Position numbers and translations under genes: made by a program
Notes under the pieces: generated by a model
What the model was told of the DNA's origin: nothing
The model's database searches: none
Seen by the model: the letters and a program-made list of their open reading frames with translations, nothing else
In this document: piece after piece, positions 14,055 through 21,342 of the stretch
How positions within the stretch are numbered: the first letter of the stretch is position 1
How the letters are laid out: every line of letters begins with the position of its first letter
DNA from: a virus
Length of the DNA stretch: 42,494 bases
Strand: one strand, 5' to 3'
IMG/VR virus record: IMGVR_UViG_3300044712_000988
Span: 1-42,494 of that record

Positions 14055-14299
14055 ACGGATGGATAGCAACAAAGGATCGTCTGCCAGAAGATGGCCAAGA
14101 AGTGACCATACGGATGATGCACGGACAGATTAAGCAGGTTGTCAGGGATCGGACGTATGCAGGCGGATGGAAACAGGTGAATTGTCAGGGGTGGGAGATT
14201 GTCACCTGGCACGCAGATACCGTCACGCATTGGCGACCAGAAATATTTGACCGGCCAGCTAAAACCGGCCCAGAGAACGCGCCCTGGATGAGGGCATAA
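14051..14299 (+). CDS. Cassette B gene 2: DUF551-like protein, 82 aa
   Basis: MNGWIATKDRLPEDGQEVTIRM ... VTHWRPEIF has the W-I---RLPE-G--V start and VTHW-P end that define the DUF551 family, common in phages and prophages and of unknown function. The C-terminal 20 residues run toward attC2, and the TAA at 14297-14299 lies in its R'' box. Coupled to the zinc ribbon before it. Predicted soluble. Confidence 0.75.
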   Translation: MNGWIATKDRLPEDGQEVTIRMMHGQIKQVVRDRTYAGGWKQVNCQGWEIVTWHADTVTHWRPEIFDRPAKTGPENAPWMRA

Positions 14300-14354
14300 C
14301 GATCAAGCTGACCGGCGCGGGTTCATCGCGTCCGTGTCGGGCGGCTTGTTATGA
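14294..14354 (+). other. attC: attC2 (end of cassette B)
   Basis: A classic 61-bp attC plan: R'' GCATAAC (14294-14300), L'' CAAGC (14304-14308), L' GCTTG (14344-14348), R' GTTATGA (14348-14354). The central arms CCGGCGCGG (14312-14320) and CCGTGTCGG (14332-14340) pair over nine positions with two G-T wobbles. Imperfect pairing with conserved ends is the feature recognised by IntI on the folded bottom strand. Confidence 0.85.
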
Positions 14355-14366
14355 TGGGAACCACCG

Positions 14367-14927
14367 ATGATTTCAGTCTTATTTGCGAGAGCAGACAGCA
14401 ATTACAAGACGATCCCTGACGTGGATGTGTGGGACGCTGAACGTGACGCCCTCACTTGGCCGGGAGGTACTCCAGTTGTGGCACATCCTCCCTGCCGAGC
14501 ATGGGGGCGGCTGCGGCACTTCGCCAAGCCGAGACCGGATGAAAAGGCGCTGGCGTACTTTGCGATTGAGGCCGTGCGGAAGTTCGGCGGGGTTCTGGAG
14601 CATCCGGCCAGCTCAACACTTTGGCCGGATGCCGGATTGCCTGCACCTGGCAAACGGGATCAGTTCGGCGGGTGGACGCTCGGAGTTAATCAGCATTGGT
14701 GGGGACACCGGGCGGAGAAAAAAACTCTGCTTTACATTTGTGGCGTTGAGCCCCGCGACATTCCGCCCCTGCCGCTCCGATTGGATGATCCAACACATAT
14801 TGTGGGATCGAGCCGGCGCAAGAGCGCAATTCGGTTGCCGGAAGTTTCCAAGGCTGAGCGGGAGCATACTCCACCAGATTTCGCGGTCTGGCTGGTGGAA
14901 TTGGCAAGACGTTGCAGACCATCATAA
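14367..14927 (+). CDS. Cassette C: phage-type protein with PPC motif, 186 aa
   Basis: Contains VVAHPPCRAWGRLRHFAKP and later GGVLEHPASSTLW, a combination I associate with a protein family frequent in phage genomes. PPC and LE-P are reminiscent of motifs IV and VI of cytosine-5 DNA methyltransferases, but no SAM-binding motif I is visible, so activity is doubtful. Other landmarks are FGGWTLGVNQHWWGHRAEKKT and a C-terminal KAEREHTPPDFAVWLVELARRC. It starts 18 bases after the attC2 crossover and its TAA (14925-14927) lies in the attC3 R'' box. Function unknown. Confidence 0.65.
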   Translation: MISVLFARADSNYKTIPDVDVWDAERDALTWPGGTPVVAHPPCRAWGRLRHFAKPRPDEKALAYFAIEAVRKFGGVLEHPASSTLWPDAGLPAPGKRDQFGGWTLGVNQHWWGHRAEKKTLLYICGVEPRDIPPLPLRLDDPTHIVGSSRRKSAIRLPEVSKAEREHTPPDFAVWLVELARRCRPS

Positions 14928-14984
14928 CGGCTACGGCGTGTACCGCGTAGCGAAGCGGAGACGGACACCACGCCGTGGTTATGT
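14922..14984 (+). other. attC: attC3 (end of cassette C)
   Basis: R'' TCATAAC (14922-14928) and R' GTTATGT (14978-14984) enclose a strong stem ACGGCGTG (14933-14940) with CACGCCGT (14969-14976), plus an inner CCGC/GCGG pair. Length 63 bp. The ends match those of attC1 and attC2 (ATAAC...GTTATG), showing one family of sites served by one integrase. Confidence 0.85.
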
Positions 14985-15007
14985 CCGTCTTTTGACAGGA
15001 GTAACTT

Positions 15008-15379
15008 TTGGAAACTGGTAAAGCTCATGATTGCCCAGCTATTTGCAATGACGATTGCGCCAACTGCTGCCATAACCCTCCGCTTACCAAGGATTGGGAG
15101 TGCGGAAAGTGTGGTGCGCGGTATATGGCGAGGGCAACGGCTGAACGTTGTTGTGGCAACAACCGTCCTAAATATTGGGGCGACAACCATCATTATTACA
15201 AATGGCGCATTGATACCGTCGAGGTGGTGGAGTACGCCCATCGCCAGTTTTATGGCGGCTTGTACCATTACAGATTTAAAACGAGGCCGGAAGCGGATGA
15301 AGCATTGGACCGCCTCAACCATCGCCAAAAATGTGAGGTGGTGGAAATTCGGAACTGGCGGCGAAAATCAGAGGCATAA
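15008..15379 (+). CDS. Cassette D: Cys-rich zinc-binding protein, 123 aa
   Basis: TTG start at 15008, with AGGAG at 14997-15001. The N-terminal 60 residues are dense in cysteine (HDCPAICNDDCANCCHN, WECGKCGARYM, AERCCGNNRP), consistent with two zinc sites. The C-terminal half has aromatic and basic residues (HHYYKWRIDTVEVVEYAHRQFYGG, FKTRPEADEALDRLNHRQ). TAA (15377-15379) lies in the attC4 R'' box. The family is not recognised; nucleic-acid or protein binding is plausible. Confidence 0.6.
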   Translation: METGKAHDCPAICNDDCANCCHNPPLTKDWECGKCGARYMARATAERCCGNNRPKYWGDNHHYYKWRIDTVEVVEYAHRQFYGGLYHYRFKTRPEADEALDRLNHRQKCEVVEIRNWRRKSEA

Positions 15380-15412
15380 CAATCATTATCCCCCTGGACT
15401 GGCATGATAGTT
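15374..15412 (+). other. attC: attC4 (end of cassette D), short or degenerate
   Basis: R'' GCATAAC (15374-15380) is identical to that of attC2. AAC-A-ATCAT (15378-15386) pairs with ATGAT-A-GTT (15404-15412) around TCC/GGA, so a symmetric stem exists. The R' box would be GTTTTTA rather than GTTATG, and the span is only about 40 bp. It is either a worn last attC or an attC truncated when joined to the intI leader, whose ribosome site (AAGGAGG) starts at 15415. Confidence 0.5.
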
Positions 15413-15428
15413 TTTAAGGAGGATTGTC

Positions 15429-16466
15429 ATGAACACAGCAAGAAAAACGAACCTTTACCACCTCCCGCCGCGTGATAACCTGGCACCGAAAAGCGGACAG
15501 CAGATTAAAAAAGAGCAACTGCTCGACAAGCTCGCCAAAGCCATCCGCCTGAAGCATTACTCCCGGGAGACGGAACGGTCCTATGTGAATTACGTGGCCG
15601 CGTTCATCGATTTCCGCATGAAGCGCAGATCCGGGACCGAGGGGGCCGCGGCCATCGAGGAATACCTCACCTACATGGCCCTGGAGAAGAAGGTTGCCGC
15701 CTCCACCCAGAACGTCGCCTTCAATGCCCTGCTCTTCTTCTACCGCCGCGTGCTCGGCGTCGAGCCGGGCGAGATCAACGCCTGCCGTGCGAAAAAACCA
15801 CAGCGCCTGCCCGTCGTCTGCACCCGCGAAGAAGTTGCAGCCATCCTCGACCATCTGAAAGGCGACGCCTGGCTGGTGGTTGCCCTCCTTTACGGTTGCG
15901 GCCTGCGGGCCGAGGTAGATGGCCTGTCCCTCCGGGTCAAAGACATCGACTTCGGCCAACGCACCGTCACCATCCGCGAAAGTAAGGGCGGCAGCGCCCG
16001 GGTGCTCTCCTTGCCGGAACAGTTGCACGAAAGGCTCCAGCGCCACATACAAAAGGTCAAGGCAATCCACGAAATGGATCTGCGCGAAGGATGGGGAGCG
16101 GTCGAGCTGCCCGGCGCCCTGGCCCGGAAATACCCGAACGCCAACAAGGAATTCGGCTGGCAGTTCCTCTTCCCGGCTGCCACCCGCTGGACAGACAAAG
16201 AAACCGGCCGGCAGGGCCGTCCCCATATTCACGAGACGGCAATTCAAAAGGCTGTCAAGTCCGCCCGGATCGCCGCCCGGATCTACAAGCACGTCACCCC
16301 GCACACCTTTCGGCACAGTTACGCCACACACCTGCTCGAAGACGGCGAAACCATCCGCACCGTCCAGGAGCTGCTCGGCCACAAGAGCGTCAAGACCACC
16401 ATGATCTACACCCATGTCATGCAAAAGAAATCCTCCGTTCGCAGCCCGTTAGATAGACTGCTGTAA
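15429..16466 (+). CDS. intI: Integron integrase IntI (tyrosine recombinase)
   Basis: A 345-residue recombinase that catalyses attC x attI and attC x attC exchange. The SAM-like N-domain has the IntI wording [19 protein letters not shown] (31-49). Catalytic residues R160 (GCGLR), K186, H292 and R295 ([13 protein letters not shown]), H318 (LLGHKS) and Y327 (MIYTHV) are all present. Residues about 214-250 ([21 protein letters not shown], then WQFLFPA) form the extra segment found in IntI and absent from XerC/D and phage integrases. The C-terminus VRSPLDRLL matches class 1 IntI (VRSPLD). AAGGAGG precedes ATG 15429. It lies downstream of, and parallel to, the cassettes, and is followed by phage head genes. 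Confidence 0.93.
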   Translation: MNTARKTNLYHLPPRDNLAPKSGQQIKKEQLLDKLAKAIRLKHYSRETERSYVNYVAAFIDFRMKRRSGTEGAAAIEEYLTYMALEKKVAASTQNVAFNALLFFYRRVLGVEPGEINACRAKKPQRLPVVCTREEVAAILDHLKGDAWLVVALLYGCGLRAEVDGLSLRVKDIDFGQRTVTIRESKGGSARVLSLPEQLHERLQRHIQKVKAIHEMDLREGWGAVELPGALARKYPNANKEFGWQFLFPAATRWTDKETGRQGRPHIHETAIQKAVKSARIAARIYKHVTPHTFRHSYATHLLEDGETIRTVQELLGHKSVKTTMIYTHVMQKKSSVRSPLDRLL

Positions 16467-16473
16467 ATATTTT

Positions 16474-16502
16474 GTCAACCACGTCCACCTCGTCAACCAC
16501 GT
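16474..16502. repeat. Two direct 11-bp repeats after intI
   Basis: GTCAACCACGT occurs at 16474-16484 and 16492-16502, an 18-bp period. They lie in the short gap between intI and the gpW-like gene, before the hairpin. They could be binding sites for a regulator, or IntI-binding direct repeats like those of attI1. The sequence alone cannot decide. Confidence 0.7.
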
Positions 16503-16520
16503 AAATGACACCCCCCTTGA

Positions 16521-16547
16521 GATCATGCTACACCCCGTAGCATGATC
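16521..16547 (+). promoter_or_regulatory. Perfect 11-bp hairpin covering the gpW-like start codon
   Basis: GATCATGCTAC (16521-16531) and GTAGCATGATC (16537-16547) are exact complements around ACCCC. The ATG of the next gene (16542-16544) is inside the right arm, and no ribosome site is visible upstream. The structure would hide the start in mRNA, or serve as a protein operator in DNA. It is not followed by a T-run, so it is not an intrinsic terminator. Confidence 0.75.
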
Positions 16548-16781
16548 TCTCCTTTTGACACCCTCGCAGAAGTCAACACGCATCTGACGGCCGCCAAAGC
16601 CGCCCTGATCGACCTCATGTCCGGCAAAGAGGTCCGCCTCAGCGTCGGCGGCGGCGACCGCACCTACAAGACCGAAGACCTCGACAAACTCCAGGCGCAC
16701 GTCGCCTTCCTTTCCAAAGAGCGGGCCAAGTTCCTGAAAACCAACCGCCCCGTCACCGTCCAGGGGAGGCCCGCCCGATGA
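16542..16781 (+). CDS. gpW-like head-tail joining protein, 79 aa
   Basis: Length and position (directly before the portal gene) match lambda gpW. The sequence MISPFDTLAEVNTHLTAAKA, then LIDLMSGKEVRLSVGGGDRTYKTEDLDKLQAH fits the gpW pattern of helix, beta hairpin and helix. gpW stabilises packaged DNA and forms the platform for tail attachment. ATGA overlap with the portal gene. The start codon is embedded in a perfect hairpin, which may regulate its translation. Confidence 0.75.
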   Translation: MISPFDTLAEVNTHLTAAKAALIDLMSGKEVRLSVGGGDRTYKTEDLDKLQAHVAFLSKERAKFLKTNRPVTVQGRPAR

Positions 16782-18358
16782 AGCGCCCTCTCCTGAAAGT
16801 CAACACCTGGGACCGGTTCGTCGGCATCACTAACCCCGAGAAAGCCCTCCGCCAGGCCAAAGCCCGCACCGCCCTCAACTTCATGGCCGGCACCGTCTCC
16901 CGCACCGGGGCCGGTACGAAAGGCACCCTCGGCAACTGGTTCGTCCGCCGCCTCTCCCGGTTTACCGAGTCATGGGAGCGGACCCGCACCACCGATCGCG
17001 CCGAAGACCTGATCGCCAACAACCCCTACGCGGCATCCATCGTCGATTCCACCGCACTCAACGTCGTGGGCGGGACCGGCCTTATCCCCCAGTCCCGCCC
17101 CAACTGGAAAGTGCTCGGCATAACCGAAGAGCAGGCGCAGGCCATCTCCGACCAGGCGGAATACTGGTTCAACGTCTGGGCCGACCGGGCCGGCGCCGAA
17201 GGCGAGAAGTTCGCCGATCTGCAATACACCACCATGCACACCATGGTCGGCCGGGGCGAATACCTCAACCTCCCCGTCTCCCTGGAGACCGGACCGAACC
17301 GGGACTTCAACCTGGCAATCCAGATCCTCGATCCCCGCCGCCTCCGGACCCCCTACAGCGCAGCCGTCGACCCGTTCGTCCGCGACGGCATCAAGCTCAG
17401 CCCCCGCGGCGAAAAGCTCATTTACTACATCGCCAACCCCGACGACGGCCTGCTCACCGTCAACCTCAACAGCAACCAGTTCGAGCCGGTCCCCGCCTGG
17501 CGGGCGCACCGCCCCGGCATCCTCCACGGCTTCATCAAGAAAGACCCCGAGCAGGTGCGCGGCCTGCCGTCGCTCGCCACCTGCATGAAACAGTTCCGCG
17601 ACTTCGACGACTACATGGACTTCGAAGTCGTGGGGGCCATCCTCGCCGCCTCCTTCCCCGTCTTCATCGAGACCCCCGACGGCGACGAGCCCGAAGACTA
17701 CATCGGCGAAACCGAAGCCGGGGGCACCCTGGACCGCCCGGTCAAATACAAATCCTACGAGCCCGGCCAGGTCATGTACGGTTCCGCCGGGCAGAAACCC
17801 AGCGTCCTGAAAAGCGAGCGCCCCGGCAACTCCTTCCCGATCTTCGTCGAGGTCATGCAGCGGATGTTCGGCGTTGCCGGCCTCCTGCCGTACGAGATCG
17901 TCACCAAGGATTTCAGCAAGACCAATTACAGCAGCGCCAAGGCCGCCCTTAACGAAGCCTACCGGATCTTCATGCTCTACATCTGGCACCTGATCAACCA
18001 CCATAACCACCCGATCTGGTCCATGGTCTTCGAAGAGTCCTGGCTGCGCGGCCGGATCAAACTGCCGAAGAGCGCCCCCGATTTCTACCAGGCCCGGGCC
18101 GCTTACTGTGCCGCCAAATGGATCCCGCCGAAACGGATGGTCCTGGACGAAGTCAAGCAGGTTGCCGCCGGCAAGGAAGAGATCATCAGTAACATGGGCA
18201 CCCTGGCCGACTGGTACGCCGAGCAGGGCGAGGACTGGCAAGAGCAGCTCCGCCAGATCGCCCGCGAACGCCAGGTCATGAAAGAGCTCGGCCTGACCAT
18301 GGCCGACATGCCCGGTTTCGATTTGAAGGGGCTGGCAACGCAGCCGGAGAGGCAGTAA
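16778..18358 (+). CDS. Portal protein, lambda gpB family
   Basis: A 526-residue portal. Typical features are AEDLIANNPYAASIVDSTALNVVGGTGLIPQ near residues 75-105, YWFNVWADRAG, and the central VMQRMFGVAGLLPYEIVTKDFSKTNYSSAKAALNEAYR (about 350-390), which is diagnostic of lambda-type portals. The dodecameric ring forms the DNA channel at one capsid vertex, docks the terminase and later connects the tail. Its end is followed by a heptad-repeat spacer. Confidence 0.93.
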   Translation: MKRPLLKVNTWDRFVGITNPEKALRQAKARTALNFMAGTVSRTGAGTKGTLGNWFVRRLSRFTESWERTRTTDRAEDLIANNPYAASIVDSTALNVVGGTGLIPQSRPNWKVLGITEEQAQAISDQAEYWFNVWADRAGAEGEKFADLQYTTMHTMVGRGEYLNLPVSLETGPNRDFNLAIQILDPRRLRTPYSAAVDPFVRDGIKLSPRGEKLIYYIANPDDGLLTVNLNSNQFEPVPAWRAHRPGILHGFIKKDPEQVRGLPSLATCMKQFRDFDDYMDFEVVGAILAASFPVFIETPDGDEPEDYIGETEAGGTLDRPVKYKSYEPGQVMYGSAGQKPSVLKSERPGNSFPIFVEVMQRMFGVAGLLPYEIVTKDFSKTNYSSAKAALNEAYRIFMLYIWHLINHHNHPIWSMVFEESWLRGRIKLPKSAPDFYQARAAYCAAKWIPPKRMVLDEVKQVAAGKEEIISNMGTLADWYAEQGEDWQEQLRQIARERQVMKELGLTMADMPGFDLKGLATQPERQ

Positions 18359-18421
18359 GACGTGAGACGTAAGACGTTAGAAGTGAGACGTTACGTCTTA
18401 CATCTTACATCTCCCGTCTCA
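18359..18421. repeat. Heptad repeat spacer with two complementary arms
   Basis: Five GACGTGA-type heptads (18359-18393) are followed by four of the complementary CGTCTTA type (18394-18421), so the RNA can fold into a long imperfect hairpin (for example GTGAGACG with CGTCTCAC). It separates the portal and protease genes. Confidence 0.85.
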
Positions 18422-18450
18422 CTGCCTAACAAGTTTACGGAGTAAACAAA

Positions 18451-19902
18451 ATGCGCCTGATCGACATCGTCAACGGCCCCTGGGCCATCCTTCCGGAAAC
18501 GCACCGCGAGATACAGGACATCTACGTCCGGCACCTCAAGGGCGAGAAGATCGATGTCAAGAGCCTCGACATCCAGAAGAAAGACCCGCTCGCCTCCCCT
18601 GCCCTGGTGGCTGCGGCTGCCGAGCGCCAGGCCGAGAACCGGGGCACCTACCTGGTCGTCGACAACGTGGCCGTCATCCCGGTGCACGATGTCATCGCCA
18701 AGCGGATGACCTTCTTCATGGAGATCTGCGGCGGCACCTCCAGCCAGATCCTCATGCGCGACTTCGCGGCCGCCCAGAACGACCCCTCCGTCATCGGGAT
18801 CATCCTCTACTTCGACACCCCCGGCGGCACCGTCGACGGCACCATGGAGGCGTCCGAGTTCATCCAGGGATACCAGGGGCAGAAGCCGGTCGTCGGCTTC
18901 ACCGACGGCATGATCGCCTCCGCCGGGGTCTGGATCGCGGCCCCCTGTGACAGCATCTACATCTCCAGCAACACCAACCCCATCGGCTCCATCGGCGTCG
19001 TGGCCGCCCACGTCGACGTATCCAAGCGGATGGAGATGTTCGGACAGCGCGTCACCGAGATCACCGCCGGCGATTACAAGCGGGTCGCCTCCGCCTATTC
19101 CCCCCTGTCCGACGAGGGCCGGGCCTACATCCAGGCGCAGCTCGACCATATCTATACCGCCTTTACCGATGCCGTTGGCAGCAATCGCGGCCTGTCCGTC
19201 GATGATCACAAACAGTGGGCGGACGGGCACATATTCCTTGGCTCGCAAGCCATCGAGGCAGGTCTGGTGGACGGTGTCTCCACCCTCGACGACCTGATCG
19301 CCGAAATGGCCGCCGGCCGGATGAAACCGAAGCAACCCATACAGCCGCAGCAAAAACAGCAACAGGCGCGGGCCGGTGTCGCCCGGGTCGAAACCACTTT
19401 GACAGAAGGAGAGACCACCATGACAAGAGAAGAGTTTCAGGCGAAGCACCCCGAGCTCTTTCAGGCGATCCTGGAAGAGGGGCGGGCAGCCGCGGCCGCC
19501 ACGACCGGCGAAGCGGTAGCGGCCGAAACGGGCCGGGTCCTGGCCCTGGTAACTGCCGCGTTCGGCGACGAGCCGGGCAAAAAGTTCGCGGCCGCCGCGG
19601 CTAGGGGACTGACCGCCGACGATTTCCAGGCCCTGGGCATCAGCTTCACCGGTTCCGCCGACAAGACCGAAGGCGACGAAGCCAGCCGCTCTGCCATCCT
19701 CAAGGCCATTCAGGATGCAGGCCAGCAGCCGCTCAAAACCACCAAGGGCGAAGAGGCCGAAAAAGACTTCATGACGCTCGTGAAAGAGCACCAGGCGGCC
19801 AATGCCGACTGCTCCATGGCCGACGCCATGAAGGCCGTCACCGAGAAACACCCGGAAGCCTATGCCGCCTACATCGCCAAAGCCAACGAAGGGAGGAACT
19901 GA
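18451..19902 (+). CDS. Head maturation protease (S49/SppA-type, lambda gpC-like) with C-terminal scaffold
   Basis: Residues about 65-290 form an S49 peptidase: GIILYFDTPGGTVDG, catalytic Ser157 in IASAGVWIAA, then NPIGSIGVVAAHVDVSKRMEMFG and catalytic Lys210 in AGDYKRVASAYSPLSDEG. After a Gln-rich linker (about 294-308) comes a scaffold-like helical domain, which can also be made separately from an internal ATG at 19420. The enzyme acts inside the procapsid, removing scaffold and trimming the portal. Total length 483 residues fits gpC plus Nu3 in lambda-like phages. Confidence 0.92.
   Translation: MRLIDIVNGPWAILPETHREIQDIYVRHLKGEKIDVKSLDIQKKDPLASPALVAAAAERQAENRGTYLVVDNVAVIPVHDVIAKRMTFFMEICGGTSSQILMRDFAAAQNDPSVIGIILYFDTPGGTVDGTMEASEFIQGYQGQKPVVGFTDGMIASAGVWIAAPCDSIYISSNTNPIGSIGVVAAHVDVSKRMEMFGQRVTEITAGDYKRVASAYSPLSDEGRAYIQAQLDHIYTAFTDAVGSNRGLSVDDHKQWADGHIFLGSQAIEAGLVDGVSTLDDLIAEMAAGRMKPKQPIQPQQKQQQARAGVARVETTLTEGETTMTREEFQAKHPELFQAILEEGRAAAAATTGEAVAAETGRVLALVTAAFGDEPGKKFAAAAARGLTADDFQALGISFTGSADKTEGDEASRSAILKAIQDAGQQPLKTTKGEEAEKDFMTLVKEHQAANADCSMADAMKAVTEKHPEAYAAYIAKANEGRN
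19420..19902 (+). CDS. Nested scaffold protein (Nu3-like), 160 aa
   Basis: ATG 19420 is in frame within the protease gene and has its own GAAGGAG (19405-19411) 8 bases upstream. The product (MTREEFQAKHPELFQAILEEGR, then Ala-rich helices and AEKDFMTLVKEHQAANADCSMADAMK) is a helical, acidic scaffold-type protein. Lambda makes Nu3 from exactly this kind of internal start, so free scaffold in excess over protease-scaffold is expected here. Confidence 0.75.
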   Translation: MTREEFQAKHPELFQAILEEGRAAAAATTGEAVAAETGRVLALVTAAFGDEPGKKFAAAAARGLTADDFQALGISFTGSADKTEGDEASRSAILKAIQDAGQQPLKTTKGEEAEKDFMTLVKEHQAANADCSMADAMKAVTEKHPEAYAAYIAKANEGRN

Positions 19903-19905
19903 CCC

Positions 19906-20298
19906 ATGCCACGATTTTCCGAAGTCCGTGCATTCCTGGCCGGCGCTGCGGCGCTCCTTGCCAAGCGCCTGGTGAAACTCGACGGCGCCACCGTCGTCTA
20001 CAACACCGCCACCGCCACCGATGACCCCATCGGGGTCACCGAGTTCAACGTCGCCGCCAATGGCGACGCCGGCATCCGCATGCTCTGCTCCGACGAAACC
20101 CAGGAGATCACTGCAGCCGGAGTCATCGCCGTCGGGGATGACGTTTACGCCGCCGCCGATGGCAAGGTGCAAACCCTGCCCGCCGGAAACGGCACCTACC
20201 GCCGTGTCGGCAAGGCCCTCGAAGCCGCCACCGCCGACGGCGACATCATCGAGATCCTGCCGTACAACGACGGCAAGACCACCGTCGTCAACAATTAG
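19906..20298 (+). CDS. Capsid decoration/cement protein, DUF2190-like, 130 aa
   Basis: Sits between scaffold and major capsid genes, the place of lambda gpD. The sequence is beta-rich with short repeats of small residues: GATVVYNTATATDDPIGVTEF, AAGVIAVGDDVYAAADGKVQTL, RVGKALEAATADGDIIEILPY. This is the pattern of DUF2190-type capsid cement proteins (parallel GxA-AGD and GxAL-AATADGD motifs). Predicted to bind the expanded capsid surface and stabilise it. Confidence 0.7.
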   Translation: MPRFSEVRAFLAGAAALLAKRLVKLDGATVVYNTATATDDPIGVTEFNVAANGDAGIRMLCSDETQEITAAGVIAVGDDVYAAADGKVQTLPAGNGTYRRVGKALEAATADGDIIEILPYNDGKTTVVNN

Positions 20299-20316
20299 GA
20301 AAGGAGACCTATAGCC

Positions 20317-21273
20317 ATGCCAACCCCCAAGAATGGAGTAACCTTCCGCCCCGAGCTGGGAATCCTCGCCTATGCCTATGCTCTGGAGGCGTCCCTGCGC
20401 GGCTTTATCGGCCTGCAGATGTTCCCGATCTTCGAAACCGCCCTCCAGTCGGCTCAGTACCCGGTAATCCCGGCCGAGGTATTCCTCAAGCTCTACGAAA
20501 CCAAGCGCACCGCCCGGGCCGGATACGGCCGCTCCGATTACGAGTTCGACGACGGCGATTATTCCTGCAAGGAAAACGGCTGGGAAGAGCTCCTGGACGA
20601 CAGCGAGCGCAAACTCTACTCCCGCTTTTTCGATGCCGAAGTCGTCGCCATTCAGCGTGCCGTCGATATCATCCTGCGCCGGCAGGAAAAACGGGTTGCC
20701 GACAAATGCACGGCAACAGGCAGCCTACCCAACGGCGCCGCCCCGAAGAAATGGGACGACCCCAACGCATCGCCCCGAACCGACGTGCGGGGAAAAGTAA
20801 AGCTCATGCGCGACACCATCGGCCTCGAACCCAGCCGGATCACCGTCTCTTGGGATACGTTCCAGGACCTGCTCGTCTGCAAGGAGTTGAACGAATACCT
20901 CAAGTACACCACGTCCCATCTCCTGGAGCCGGTTGAAGTGCAGAAGCGGATCATTGCCCAGTGGCTCGGGCTCGGCGAAGTCATGGTGGGCAATGCCATC
21001 TACGACAGCGCCAAAAAAGGACAGACCCTCGTGCCGGCCAACATCTGGCCCAACGACAAGGCCGTCCTCAGCGTGGCCCCGACGAACGCCATGGACCTGA
21101 AGCAGCCGGTCCTCGGCCGCACGTTCCTCTGGACCGAGGATTCTCCCCAGAACCTCACCACCGAAAGCTATCGTGATGAGCCCAAGCGGAGTGATGTCTA
21201 CCGGGTCCGCCAGTACACCGACGAGGCCTACGTATTCACCGCGGCCGGGTACATCATCACCGGCGTCAAGTAA
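20317..21273 (+). CDS. Major capsid protein, lambda gpE-like
   Basis: A strong AAAGGAG site precedes ATG 20317. The 318-residue product has the expected order: N-terminal arm, LRGFIGLQMFPIFET, E-loop region with YGRSDYEFDDGDYSCKENGWEELLDDSE, the helix AEVVAIQRAVDIILRRQEKRV, then the core with ITVSWDTFQDLLVCKELNEYLKY and a C-terminal AYVFTAAGYIITGVK. This layout, and its place after the decoration protein, identify it as the HK97-fold shell subunit. Confidence 0.88.
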   Translation: MPTPKNGVTFRPELGILAYAYALEASLRGFIGLQMFPIFETALQSAQYPVIPAEVFLKLYETKRTARAGYGRSDYEFDDGDYSCKENGWEELLDDSERKLYSRFFDAEVVAIQRAVDIILRRQEKRVADKCTATGSLPNGAAPKKWDDPNASPRTDVRGKVKLMRDTIGLEPSRITVSWDTFQDLLVCKELNEYLKYTTSHLLEPVEVQKRIIAQWLGLGEVMVGNAIYDSAKKGQTLVPANIWPNDKAVLSVAPTNAMDLKQPVLGRTFLWTEDSPQNLTTESYRDEPKRSDVYRVRQYTDEAYVFTAAGYIITGVK

Positions 21274-21342
21274 CCGGGAATGAAGAGTGGATGAGTGGTC
21301 GAGTGGACCATTTGACAACTCTCAACGAAAAGGAGCCGACAC

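Larger units (their letters stand above)
12907..16466 (+). mobile_element. Integron: four gene cassettes plus intI, inside the phage late region
   Basis: The region between the HTH gene and the gpW-like gene holds an IntI-type recombinase (15429-16466) and, upstream, four cassettes each closed by an attC-like palindrome: 13686-13838, 14294-14354, 14922-14984 and 15374-15412. Cassette B runs from about 13833 to 14348, C from 14349 to 14978 and D from 14979 to about 15410; cassette A starts near 13111-13121. The last ORF stop of each cassette lies in the attC RYYYAAC-like box, as in known cassettes. All ORFs and intI are on the same strand as the phage genes. Classical integrons have intI divergent from the array and next to attI; here intI follows the last attC, so the geometry is unusual. 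Phage gene order resumes immediately afterwards. Confidence 0.85.

Noticed and set aside
18391-20172. Long minus-strand open frame across protease and decoration genes
   Set aside because: Shadow of GC-rich coding on the plus strand; the product is Gly/Val/Asp-rich without motifs.
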